The position numbers were made by a program, and so were the translations under genes. DNA of 5,338 nt from JAAZLA01 sp964560975 (GTDB taxonomy: Bacteria; Spirochaetota; Spirochaetia; Treponematales; Treponemataceae), in NCBI GenBank assembly GCA_964560975.1, contig CAZLNE010000123.1, forward strand, positions 1 to 5,338. Direction: 5' to 3'. Below are positions 1 to 5,338 of the stretch, one piece after another; positions within the stretch are counted from its first letter, which is position 1; every line of letters begins with the position of its first letter. Under the pieces are notes generated by a model. It saw nothing but the letters and a program-made list of their open reading frames with translations. It did no database searches and had not been told where the DNA came from.

Positions 1-723
1 GCCTGCAATAATTTCAACAGCCTGCTTCATTAATTCATTACTCATATTATCAAGCATGATGCGGTCAACCTTACACGAAATTGCTTCTCGAACCTCATCA
101 AGATTTCTTGTTTCAACTTCAATGTTGAAACGGTTTCCCCAGCATTTTCTAGCTCTCAAAACAGCCTCTGTTATACCGCCTGCAGCATCTACATGGTTGT
201 CTTTTATAAGAATCATATCATATAAACCAATACGGTGATTTTGACCGCCGCCTGAGGCAACAGCATATTTTTGAAGTTTTCTCATCCCGGGAATCGTTTT
301 ACGGGTATCTAAAACAGCGGGCTTTCCATTTACCGCAGAAACAAAGCGGGAAGTTTTTGTAGCAATACCGGAAAGATGAGATATCAGATTAAGAGACGTT
401 CTTTCCCCTGTTAAAATTGAAATAAGAGGGCCGGTTACCTTTGCAACAACATCACCCTTTTTAAGGAGGTCTCCGTCTTTGAATGAAGTTTCGACAACGA
501 CTTTTTTATCAAGACACGCAAAAACAGCACGAAACACGTCAATACCGCACAATACACCGTCATCCTTTGCTAAAAGCTTAAACACAGCCCGGGTTTTACG
601 GCTAAAAATTGCATTGCTTGTAATATCCCCGTTTTTATCAAGATCTTCCTTGAGCGCATTCTTAATCAGCGGAATATAATCACGCTTTTGTAAAAAAGGC
701 TTATTATTGGTAACGGAATTCAT
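1..723 (-). CDS. nadC: Nicotinate-nucleotide pyrophosphorylase (carboxylating), quinolinate phosphoribosyltransferase; C-terminus cut by window edge
   Basis: This cytoplasmic enzyme converts quinolinate and PRPP to nicotinate mononucleotide, CO2 and pyrophosphate, where de novo NAD synthesis joins the common route. The reverse strand reads openly for 241 codons from ATG 723-721 to the window edge. The usual family length is about 280, so roughly 40 residues of the C-terminal barrel are missing. An N-terminal alpha/beta domain (about residues 15-115) is followed by the phosphoribosyltransferase barrel. Family signatures are plain: TGERTSLNLISHLSGIAT (105-122), DTRKTIPGMRKLQKYA (139-154), GGGQNHRIGLYDMILIKDNH (158-177), IEVET (201-205) and RIMLDNMS (221-228). 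By family knowledge R108, R141, K142, H163, R164, K174, E202/E204 and D225 line the quinolinate/PRPP site, and all are present. AGGAGA at 739-734, ten bases before the ATG, supports this start. The gene is divergent from the plus-strand cluster. No nadA or nadB is visible, but they could lie beyond the edge. Confidence 0.96.
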   Translation of the reverse strand, partial: MNSVTNNKPFLQKRDYIPLIKNALKEDLDKNGDITSNAIFSRKTRAVFKLLAKDDGVLCGIDVFRAVFACLDKKVVVETSFKDGDLLKKGDVVAKVTGPLISILTGERTSLNLISHLSGIATKTSRFVSAVNGKPAVLDTRKTIPGMRKLQKYAVASGGGQNHRIGLYDMILIKDNHVDAAGGITEAVLRARKCWGNRFNIEVETRNLDEVREAISCKVDRIMLDNMSNELMKQAVEIIAG

Positions 724-758
724 CAAAATGTCTTCTCCTGAAGTTTTATGTGAAATGA

Positions 759-787
759 ATTATGACTGTCAGGGAAAGAAGTGTCAA
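759..787 (-). promoter_or_regulatory. Sigma-70-type promoter of nadC
   Basis: On the minus strand there is a perfect -35 box TTGACA (787-782), a 17-base spacer and a -10 box CATAAT (764-759, five of six matches). Transcription would start near 752, leaving a leader of about 29 bases that carries AGGAGA before the nadC ATG. The leader is too short for a riboswitch, so any control is probably by a protein binding around or upstream of the promoter. This is the clearest promoter in the window. It is read from sequence only. Confidence 0.7.
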
Positions 788-823
788 TAAGAGCTAAACT
801 CATACTGCTGGTTCCACGTAACA

Positions 824-906
824 TATACTGAATATAGTAATGCAATTCTGCAATACAAGATTTTACCAAGGAATTTTATTATTGATTTTTCTCTATACTG
901 GATATA
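824..906. repeat. Two copies of an AT-rich 13-mer (TATACTGRATATA) 70 bp apart in the divergent promoter region
   Basis: TATACTGAATATA at 824-836 and TATACTGGATATA at 894-906 differ by one base and start exactly 70 bases apart. A shorter ATACTG also occurs at 812-817. Both long copies lie in the 228-base region between nadC and the divergent gene. The first is upstream of the nadC -35 box and the second is on the likely promoter of the plus-strand gene. They could be sites for a regulator, possibly an NAD-responsive one, but I cannot assign them to a known regulator. AT-rich sequence makes chance matches fairly likely. Confidence 0.35.
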
Positions 907-920
907 ACATATGAGTATAG
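882..920 (+). promoter_or_regulatory. Probable promoter of the 952-2106 gene with overlapping inverted repeat
   Basis: The best promoter reading is TTGATT (882-887), a short 15-base spacer and TATAAC (903-908). The spacing is suboptimal, so the exact boxes are uncertain. A perfect 7-base inverted repeat, CTATACT (893-899) and AGTATAG (914-920) with a 14-base spacer, flanks this -10 box. The half-site centres are 21 bases apart, about two helical turns, as expected for a dimeric repressor on one DNA face. The ATG follows 31 bases after the repeat. Confidence 0.4.
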
Positions 921-951
921 TAAAATATTTCAATACATAAAGAGGTTTAAC

Positions 952-2106
952 ATGTTCAAAGAAGCTCAATACTATGTGCAGCTGCAGGCTAAACGGCACG
1001 AACTGCTCATGGGAAAAGAAAAAACTGATTTTAAAATTCATCCGTCTTTTTTAGGAGGAGTATCCGAAGCGCGTTTCCATAAAGCCTATCTGGACCTATT
1101 CCGCATCTTCAAAAAAATATATGCCGATGCAAAAACAAACCCGGAATCTATGAACCTTCCTCTTTACAGGATCGATGAAATTCGCGCCATGGGTAATGAA
1201 GCCCGCGAAAGCTCCTTTTCTCTCCTGTGGTTTTCATCAGTTCTTTTTGCCCTCGGTATTGCAGGCACTATTACAGATGACAAACTTATAGTTACCTTAA
1301 CCGGCTTCAAAACAGCGCTCAAAGAACACAAGCATAAAAAACTCGAACTCCAAATTCCGTATTTTGAAAAGCAGGGCTTTACCTTTACGAACTTTGATGG
1401 TAAAAAGTTCAGCACAAAAAATGAAACCTTCGCTGTCACCTACACCGCAAACCCCGATATATTCACCGTTCTCTGCGCAGCAGCCCGAAAAGTCAGTTTT
1501 GCAGAACATAACAAAAATAATCCAGGAACATTTGATCTTCACAGGCTTACCCAGTTCATCCAATTCCAAAGCACGCTTTTTCTCGACAACACCGATACTC
1601 TTCCTGACTACGATGACGACTATGTACTATCAGTATTAGAACACGATAACGATAAAGAGTATTACAAAGAAATGATGAGTTTTTTCCGTGAACAGGAATT
1701 GGAAGTTAAGCTTGATCCGGATCTGCTTAAAAACAGGCTTTACACCAAAAAAAACAAAGACAGTCTTAACTATTTTGAGTATACAGACTATCGGTATGGA
1801 AGAGACAATGAAAGCCGGCTCTTCTTCAGATTAAAATTGAACAATCTCAATTCATACATTGATTATATTCAAACACTCCCATCTGATATTAAACAGGCTT
1901 TCAAAAATGTCGGCTGCGGTCACTGTATGGAAAAATGTCCCCGCCGCCTTTGCTACACCATTGACGGAGAAAACAAAGAATCCTGTTCCTGTTTCAGCTT
2001 TCAATTTTGGTACCCGAATAAAGAATACATACCCTACTATAAAGAACTTTTTTTGAAAGAAAAGGCAGTTAAAGAGGAGCAAGATGAAACCAAAAAGAAA
2101 ACATAA
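952..2106 (+). CDS. Protein of unknown function with a C-terminal six-cysteine cluster (384 aa)
   Basis: I do not recognise a characterised family. The start is supported by AGAGG at 941-945, six bases before the ATG. The protein has no signal peptide. Residues 88-105 (SFSLLWFSSVLFALGIAG) are hydrophobic and could be a buried helix or, less likely, a single membrane segment. Residues 120-185 look like mixed helix and strand, and 218-226 are rich in Asp. The striking part is C322-x2-C325-x3-C329-P-x3-C334-x10-C345-x-C347 followed by aromatic-rich sequence, in a protein with only one other cysteine (C175). This spacing suggests a structural zinc site or an iron-sulfur cluster. It is not the standard ferredoxin C-x2-C-x2-C-x3-C-P pattern, though C-x2-C-x3-C-P is reminiscent of part of it. 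The last 16 residues are highly charged and probably disordered. It is the first gene of a likely three-gene cluster, 41 bases before the HD gene. It is certainly coding, since its frame is long and free of stops and the spacing to neighbours is regular, but its function is open. Confidence 0.9.
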   Translation: MFKEAQYYVQLQAKRHELLMGKEKTDFKIHPSFLGGVSEARFHKAYLDLFRIFKKIYADAKTNPESMNLPLYRIDEIRAMGNEARESSFSLLWFSSVLFALGIAGTITDDKLIVTLTGFKTALKEHKHKKLELQIPYFEKQGFTFTNFDGKKFSTKNETFAVTYTANPDIFTVLCAAARKVSFAEHNKNNPGTFDLHRLTQFIQFQSTLFLDNTDTLPDYDDDYVLSVLEHDNDKEYYKEMMSFFREQELEVKLDPDLLKNRLYTKKNKDSLNYFEYTDYRYGRDNESRLFFRLKLNNLNSYIDYIQTLPSDIKQAFKNVGCGHCMEKCPRRLCYTIDGENKESCSCFSFQFWYPNKEYIPYYKELFLKEKAVKEEQDETKKKT

Positions 2107-2112
2107 CGGCTA

Positions 2113-2141
2113 TTGACTAATAATTAGTAAGTATCCAGAAT
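2113..2141 (+). promoter_or_regulatory. Possible internal promoter of the HD gene with a palindromic operator-like element
   Basis: TTGACT (2113-2118), a 17-base spacer and CAGAAT (2136-2141) form a plausible sigma-70-type promoter in the 41-base gap. Between the boxes lies a perfect palindrome, ACTAAT-A-ATTAGT (2116-2128), suited to a dimeric regulator. It is not a convincing terminator: the stem is all weak pairs apart from one G-C pair per arm, the loop would be a single base and no U-run follows. Transcription from this promoter would start at about 2148, which is the first base of the HD start codon. Confidence 0.35.
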
Positions 2142-2147
2142 GGTCCT

Positions 2148-2753
2148 ATGAACAGTTTTGATTTTTCCTCCAATTCCAGACTAATATCGCAGCTCAATTT
2201 TATTATTGAAATTGATAAAATAAAAAACATTTTAAGAAAGTCGCTTTTATTCGACGGTCTCCGGTTTGAAAATGACGCTGAACATTCCTGGACCATTGCC
2301 GTCATGGCGGTTCTTTTTCGCGAGTATGCAAATTTCCCGGTGGATATTGAGAAAATTGTATACATGCTTTTACTGCACGACATTGTAGAAGTAGATGCAG
2401 GCGACACTTTTTTGTATGCGGCTGACAGAAAAGATGCACACATAAAAGAAGAAAAGGCTGCACAAAGGATTTTCGGACTTTTAGAAAATGACCAAAAGGA
2501 AAAGTTTCTCGCTATATGGAATGAGTTTGAAGAAAGGAAAACAAACGAAGCAAAATTCGCAGCCGTCTTTGACCGGCTTGAACCTATTATTCAAAACTAT
2601 GTTAACGAAGGCTTTACCTGGAAAAAGAACGGCGTTACCTACGACATGGTGTATACAGTTAATGAGCATATAGCAGAAGGCTCACAGGAAATCTGGGAAT
2701 TTGTCAAAGCCTTAATTGACAGTGCGGCCGAAAAAGGATACCTGAGCCGATAA
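2148..2753 (+). CDS. HD-domain phosphohydrolase, YfbR/HDDC2-like (probable 5'-deoxynucleotidase)
   Basis: This 201-residue cytoplasmic protein is a single HD domain of the HD_3/COG1896 kind. The metal-binding pattern is complete: H46 in ENDAEHSW (41-48), H77-D78 in LLLHDIVEVDAGD (74-86) with E81 and D86, and D142 in AVFDRLEP (139-146). Family members such as E. coli YfbR and human HDDC2 are metal-dependent enzymes that remove phosphate from deoxynucleoside 5'-monophosphates, so a role in nucleotide-pool balance is the natural guess. The substrate cannot be read from the sequence. Residues near the C-terminus (VNEHIAEGSQEIWEFVKALI, 171-190) also look typical of a bacterial HD_3 subgroup. An in-frame stop at 2121-2123 rules out a longer protein. 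No clear Shine-Dalgarno sequence precedes the ATG, which may mean leaderless or coupled translation. It lies 41 bases after the Cys-cluster gene and 15 bases before the lipoprotein gene. Confidence 0.92.
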   Translation: MNSFDFSSNSRLISQLNFIIEIDKIKNILRKSLLFDGLRFENDAEHSWTIAVMAVLFREYANFPVDIEKIVYMLLLHDIVEVDAGDTFLYAADRKDAHIKEEKAAQRIFGLLENDQKEKFLAIWNEFEERKTNEAKFAAVFDRLEPIIQNYVNEGFTWKKNGVTYDMVYTVNEHIAEGSQEIWEFVKALIDSAAEKGYLSR

Positions 2754-2758
2754 TAAAT

Positions 2759-2762
2759 GGAG
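2759..2762 (+). promoter_or_regulatory. Ribosome binding site that decides the lipoprotein start
   Basis: GGAG at 2759-2762 lies six bases before ATG 2769-2771. It overlaps the last base of the earlier in-frame ATG at 2757-2759, which has no Shine-Dalgarno sequence of its own (it is preceded by an A/T-rich run including the HD gene stop). The 2769 start is therefore preferred over 2757. The difference is four residues, and either start leaves a normal lipoprotein signal. Confidence 0.65.
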
Positions 2763-2768
2763 TTTACT

Positions 2769-3650
2769 ATGGGTCGAAAATTTCTAAGGGCAAATGTATT
2801 TTTCACCGCTCTATGCTGTCTTTTTCTAATGATGTCAGGATGCAGTAATAAAACTGCACGAAATATATCTGTCAGCAAACCACTGCTCTCATATTCTGTA
2901 GAAGAACATTCACTATACAGTACAATCTTAGAAAGAGAGATTCCTTATATTTTGTATGTACCAAAAGGCTACGGAGACGGAAAAGAGTATCCAGTATGGT
3001 ACGCACTTCACGGTTCCGGATCCAACCAGACACAGTGGCCGGACAGCGGCATTATTACACTCTCAGATGCCCTGACCTCAAATAACGAAATAAATCCGCT
3101 TATTATGGTATTCCCATTCGTACAGGATGCATCAGCGAAAGAAATAAGAGAAGATTTAAAAGACGGAAAAATTGACGAAAGAAAAAATGATATTTTCATA
3201 ACAAAAGAATTAATACCTTTTATTGATGCACACTATTTTACACAGAAAAAACGGGAGTCCCGCTTCATAGGAGGCTTTTCTATGGGCGGCATGTTGGCAT
3301 TACGCATAGGTTTTCATCACCCGGATTTGTTTAGTAAAATAGGAGCATACAGTCCTGCAGTTCCTTCTCAGGATTACAGCAATACGCAGCTTGAAAAATG
3401 GCTTAACCCGAATGAAAAGACAAGCGGCATCAAAGATGTTATACAATACGCAAAAAAGAAAGGATACCGCAAATTGCAGGTGTATTTAGATACAGGAAAG
3501 AACAATGACCCTTTCCGTACCGGTGTAGAATCATTTCACGAAGCGCTTTTAAAACGCGGCATATCATCTTCGTTCGTACTCTATAACGGCGGCCACTCCC
3601 TGCAGAAAAACTATTTCGAAGATTATTTAAAATTCTATACAGGAAAATAA
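2769..3650 (+). CDS. Lipoprotein with alpha/beta-hydrolase esterase domain (PF00756-like)
   Basis: From ATG 2769 the protein has 293 residues. MGRKFLRANVFFTALCCLFL is a lipoprotein signal (basic start, hydrophobic core) ending in the lipobox M-S-G-C, with C25 the predicted lipidated residue. Met at -3 is relaxed compared with the classic Leu, as is common in spirochaetes. The mature protein should be membrane-anchored outside the cytoplasm. The catalytic domain fits the putative-esterase family: LHGSGSN (80-86) as the likely oxyanion region, nucleophile S171 in GGFSMGGM (168-175), an acid in LDTGKNNDPF (240-249), with D247 likely and D241 possible, and H276 in NGGHS (273-277). Relatives include S-formylglutathione hydrolase/esterase D, feruloyl and acetyl-xylan esterases and siderophore esterases, so a carbohydrate-ester or other ester substrate is plausible, but none can be named. 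The gene is last in the plus-strand cluster and ends two bases from the convergent FAD gene. Confidence 0.9.
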   Translation: MGRKFLRANVFFTALCCLFLMMSGCSNKTARNISVSKPLLSYSVEEHSLYSTILEREIPYILYVPKGYGDGKEYPVWYALHGSGSNQTQWPDSGIITLSDALTSNNEINPLIMVFPFVQDASAKEIREDLKDGKIDERKNDIFITKELIPFIDAHYFTQKKRESRFIGGFSMGGMLALRIGFHHPDLFSKIGAYSPAVPSQDYSNTQLEKWLNPNEKTSGIKDVIQYAKKKGYRKLQVYLDTGKNNDPFRTGVESFHEALLKRGISSSFVLYNGGHSLQKNYFEDYLKFYTGK

Positions 3651-3652
3651 AC

Positions 3653-5269
3653 TCATTCTGATCGAAGCTTTTCAGCAACCTTGTCTGCACAGTTTTCGCC
3701 GTCCATAGCAGAGGAAACTATGCCGCCCGAATATCCTGAACCTTCACCGGCAGGAAAAAGCCCCGAAAGAGCAGTACTTTCCATCGTAAGTTTATCGCGG
3801 AGAATTCTTACAGGAGAAGAAGAGCGGGTTTCAATTGCCACAAGAACAGCCTCGCGGCAGATAAAGCCGTGCATATTACGGTCAAATGAAAGAAAGCCTT
3901 CGCGGAGGCGTTCTGCTATTGAAGGAGGAATCCAGCTGTCGAGCCGTGAAGGAACAATGCCCGGAGTGTAGGAACATTCTGGAAGAGTTCTTGATGATTT
4001 ACCGTCTATAAAATCTATGAGATTCTGAGCAGGAGCCGCTTGTCCCTGTCCGTTTTTCTTTGCTTCCTGTTCGAGCCATTTTTGGTAGCGTATGCCTGCT
4101 AGAACAGGGTATTTACCTTCCCGGAATTGCTCAGGAATATCTTCGCTTTTTGTTTCCACCACTATTGCAGCATTTGACCAGCGCGAATTGCGTCCGCTTG
4201 CAGACATACCGTTTACAACAATTTCATCGTCTGATGTTGCAGAGGGAACAATAAAACCGCCCGGACACATGCAGAACGAGTACACGCCGCGCCCGTCAGC
4301 TTGTGCAGTAAGCTTGTATTCGGCAGCGTCCAAATCTGCAGTATTTTTGGTACCATGATACTGAATTCCATCTATAATCGTTCTCGGATGTTCGACACGC
4401 ACTCCGATAGCAAAGCCTTTTTCTTCGAGAAGAGGCTTACCGTTTGTTTTCCCCTTGCTTTCGATCTGAGCAAGAATCTCATATATATCACGAGCCGAAT
4501 GCCCTGCGGCTAAAATCACCGCTCCTGCTGATACAACCGACTCTCCTTCCTTCGTCCGCACGCGGACTCCGGTTACTGAGCCGTTTGAAATTTCAAAACC
4601 GGTACAGATAGAACCAAAACGAATTTCTCCGCCGTGGTCTTCTATCGTTTGCCTCATACGATTAATAATATCGGGAAGTTTATCTGTACCAATATGAGGA
4701 TGTGCATCGGTTAAGATAGAACTATCAGCTCCGTGGTATGCAAAGATGGAAAGAATACGGGAAATATCTCCTCTCTTGTTGGATCTCGTGTACAGCTTGC
4801 CGTCGGAAAAAGTACCTGCACCGCCTTCGCCGAAGCAGTAGTTCGAATCGCTGTCAACAATACCGCTCCGGGTGATTTTGGCAATATCGGCCTTACGGAC
4901 TGAAGTATTCTGGCCACGCTCAAGAATAATGGGACGAAGCCCATGCTCAAGAAGTCTGAGAGCAGCATAGAGTCCTGCAGGACCGGAACCGACAATAACC
5001 ACATCCTTTCCAGAGGACGAAGTCTCAACCTTTTTCCAAAGAGGGGTAAAGGAAAGTGTGCCTTCGGCAGGAGGTTCTTCACCAATGTACACAGTGTAGG
5101 CAAGATGAATCTTTACCTGACCGCGGCGCGCATCTATAGATTTTTTCTTAAATACAATCGCGGTAATATCAGCAGTTTTTATAGAAAGAGATTGAGCGGC
5201 CTTTGCCTTAATAAAAGAGGTATTGTCTTCCTCGCCGGGAAGCACGGTTATCGTAATGTTTGAAATCAT
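3653..5269 (-). CDS. FAD-dependent oxidoreductase of the COG2509 type, function unknown
   Basis: This soluble protein of 538 residues carries an N-terminal small domain (about 1-80) containing KKKSIDARRG (41-50), a signature of this family. It is followed by a Rossmann FAD-binding motif VVIVGSGPAGLYAALRLLE (90-108) with the ribose-binding acid at E117 in ILERG. Other family blocks are FGEGGAGTFSDGKL (146-159), LAAGHSARD (253-261), FCMCPGGF (332-339) and, near the end, FPAGEGSGYSGG (505-516), which closes the FAD site. Members are annotated as uncharacterised FAD-dependent dehydrogenases. The substrate and partner are unknown, and C333/C335 in the C-M-C-P-G-G motif are candidate functional residues. 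The frame stays open upstream to TTG 5329, but ATG 5269 is chosen because the homologous domain starts there and the extra 20 residues look non-coding. No Shine-Dalgarno sequence precedes this ATG. The gene is convergent with the lipoprotein gene and is transcribed on its own in this window. Confidence 0.93.
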   Translation of the reverse strand: MISNITITVLPGEEDNTSFIKAKAAQSLSIKTADITAIVFKKKSIDARRGQVKIHLAYTVYIGEEPPAEGTLSFTPLWKKVETSSSGKDVVIVGSGPAGLYAALRLLEHGLRPIILERGQNTSVRKADIAKITRSGIVDSDSNYCFGEGGAGTFSDGKLYTRSNKRGDISRILSIFAYHGADSSILTDAHPHIGTDKLPDIINRMRQTIEDHGGEIRFGSICTGFEISNGSVTGVRVRTKEGESVVSAGAVILAAGHSARDIYEILAQIESKGKTNGKPLLEEKGFAIGVRVEHPRTIIDGIQYHGTKNTADLDAAEYKLTAQADGRGVYSFCMCPGGFIVPSATSDDEIVVNGMSASGRNSRWSNAAIVVETKSEDIPEQFREGKYPVLAGIRYQKWLEQEAKKNGQGQAAPAQNLIDFIDGKSSRTLPECSYTPGIVPSRLDSWIPPSIAERLREGFLSFDRNMHGFICREAVLVAIETRSSSPVRILRDKLTMESTALSGLFPAGEGSGYSGGIVSSAMDGENCADKVAEKLRSE

Positions 5270-5275
5270 AGTGAG

Positions 5276-5329
5276 AGTATACACTTTTTTAGCAAGCTTG
5301 TATTGTATGAAACAAAGCTTATAGTGCAA
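5276..5329 (-). promoter_or_regulatory. Candidate promoter elements of the FAD oxidoreductase gene
   Basis: Two readings are possible on the minus strand. One is TTGCAC (5329-5324), a 16-base spacer and TACAAT (5307-5302), giving a leader of roughly 25 bases. The other is TATACT (5281-5276) without a good -35 box, which would place the transcript start at the ATG. Two AAGCTT hexamers at 5294-5299 and 5315-5320, 21 bases apart, lie in the same stretch. The evidence is weak and the choice between the two readings is open. Confidence 0.3.
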
Positions 5330-5338
5330 AAAAATCTA

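Noticed and set aside
724..951. Riboswitch or attenuator in the divergent intergenic region
   Set aside because: The predicted nadC leader is only about 29 bases and no complex fold or GC-rich hairpin with a U-run is apparent on either strand. The structure present looks like DNA-level repeats.
784..1041. Minus-strand open frame of 85 codons across the divergent promoter and the start of the Cys-cluster gene
   Set aside because: It overlaps the promoter region and the first codons of a well-supported gene and has low-complexity Phe/Ile-rich content. It has no recognisable domain and would sit on the nadC promoter.
2116..2128. Palindrome ACTAAT-A-ATTAGT as a transcription terminator between the first two plus-strand genes
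   Set aside because: The stem is AT-rich with only one strong pair per arm, a one-base loop is sterically impossible without opening pairs, and no T-run follows. An operator-like role fits better.
3681..3971. Plus-strand open frame of 96 codons inside the FAD gene
   Set aside because: It is the antisense shadow of a strongly conserved coding region, including the C-terminal FAD motif. It has no ribosome site or recognisable domain of its own.
4711..5103. Minus-strand open frame of 130 codons in another frame of the FAD gene
   Set aside because: It lies wholly inside the FAD gene on the same strand in a shifted frame and covers the Rossmann motif region. The true frame is fixed by family motifs, so this is a shadow and not a frameshift product.
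5270..5329. N-terminal extension of the FAD protein starting at TTG 5329
   Set aside because: The extra 20 residues do not belong to the family domain, which starts at the ATG at 5269. The stretch contains promoter-like elements and TTG 5329 has no ribosome site.

Overview
The window is about 5.3 kb of ordinary-looking, AT-leaning bacterial chromosome, densely coding, with one partial gene and four complete genes. I see no RNA gene, mobile element, CRISPR array or phage remnant. Codon use and base composition look even throughout. The origin cannot be fixed from this sequence. A host-associated anaerobe, either a spirochaete of the Treponema type or a clostridial Firmicute, would fit: the lipobox is relaxed (M-S-G-C), the FAD enzyme is of the COG2509 type, and the Cys-cluster protein is uncharacterised. 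This is an inference, not a demonstration.

Layout. At 1-723 (minus) is nadC, the quinolinate phosphoribosyltransferase of de novo NAD synthesis, with its C-terminus cut off by the window edge. At 724-951 is a divergent promoter region with a very good promoter for nadC and AT-rich repeats that look like regulator sites. At 952-3650 (plus) are three closely spaced genes: a 384-residue protein of unknown function with a six-cysteine cluster near its C-terminus, an HD-domain phosphohydrolase of the YfbR/HDDC2 type, and a lipoprotein with an alpha/beta-hydrolase (esterase) domain. At 3653-5269 (minus) is a large FAD-dependent oxidoreductase of the COG2509 type. It meets the lipoprotein gene tail to tail with two bases between the stop codons.

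How the parts may relate. The short gaps (41 and 15 bases) suggest that the three plus-strand genes are co-transcribed, although the HD gene may also have its own promoter. No pathway obviously joins the Cys-cluster protein, the nucleotidase-like enzyme and the surface esterase. nadC and the HD protein both belong to nucleotide metabolism, but they are on opposite strands. The points most worth a second look are the uncharacterised Cys-cluster protein, the repeats in the divergent promoter region, and two genes that lack a Shine-Dalgarno sequence but have a -10-like hexamer exactly six bases before the ATG, suggesting leaderless mRNAs.
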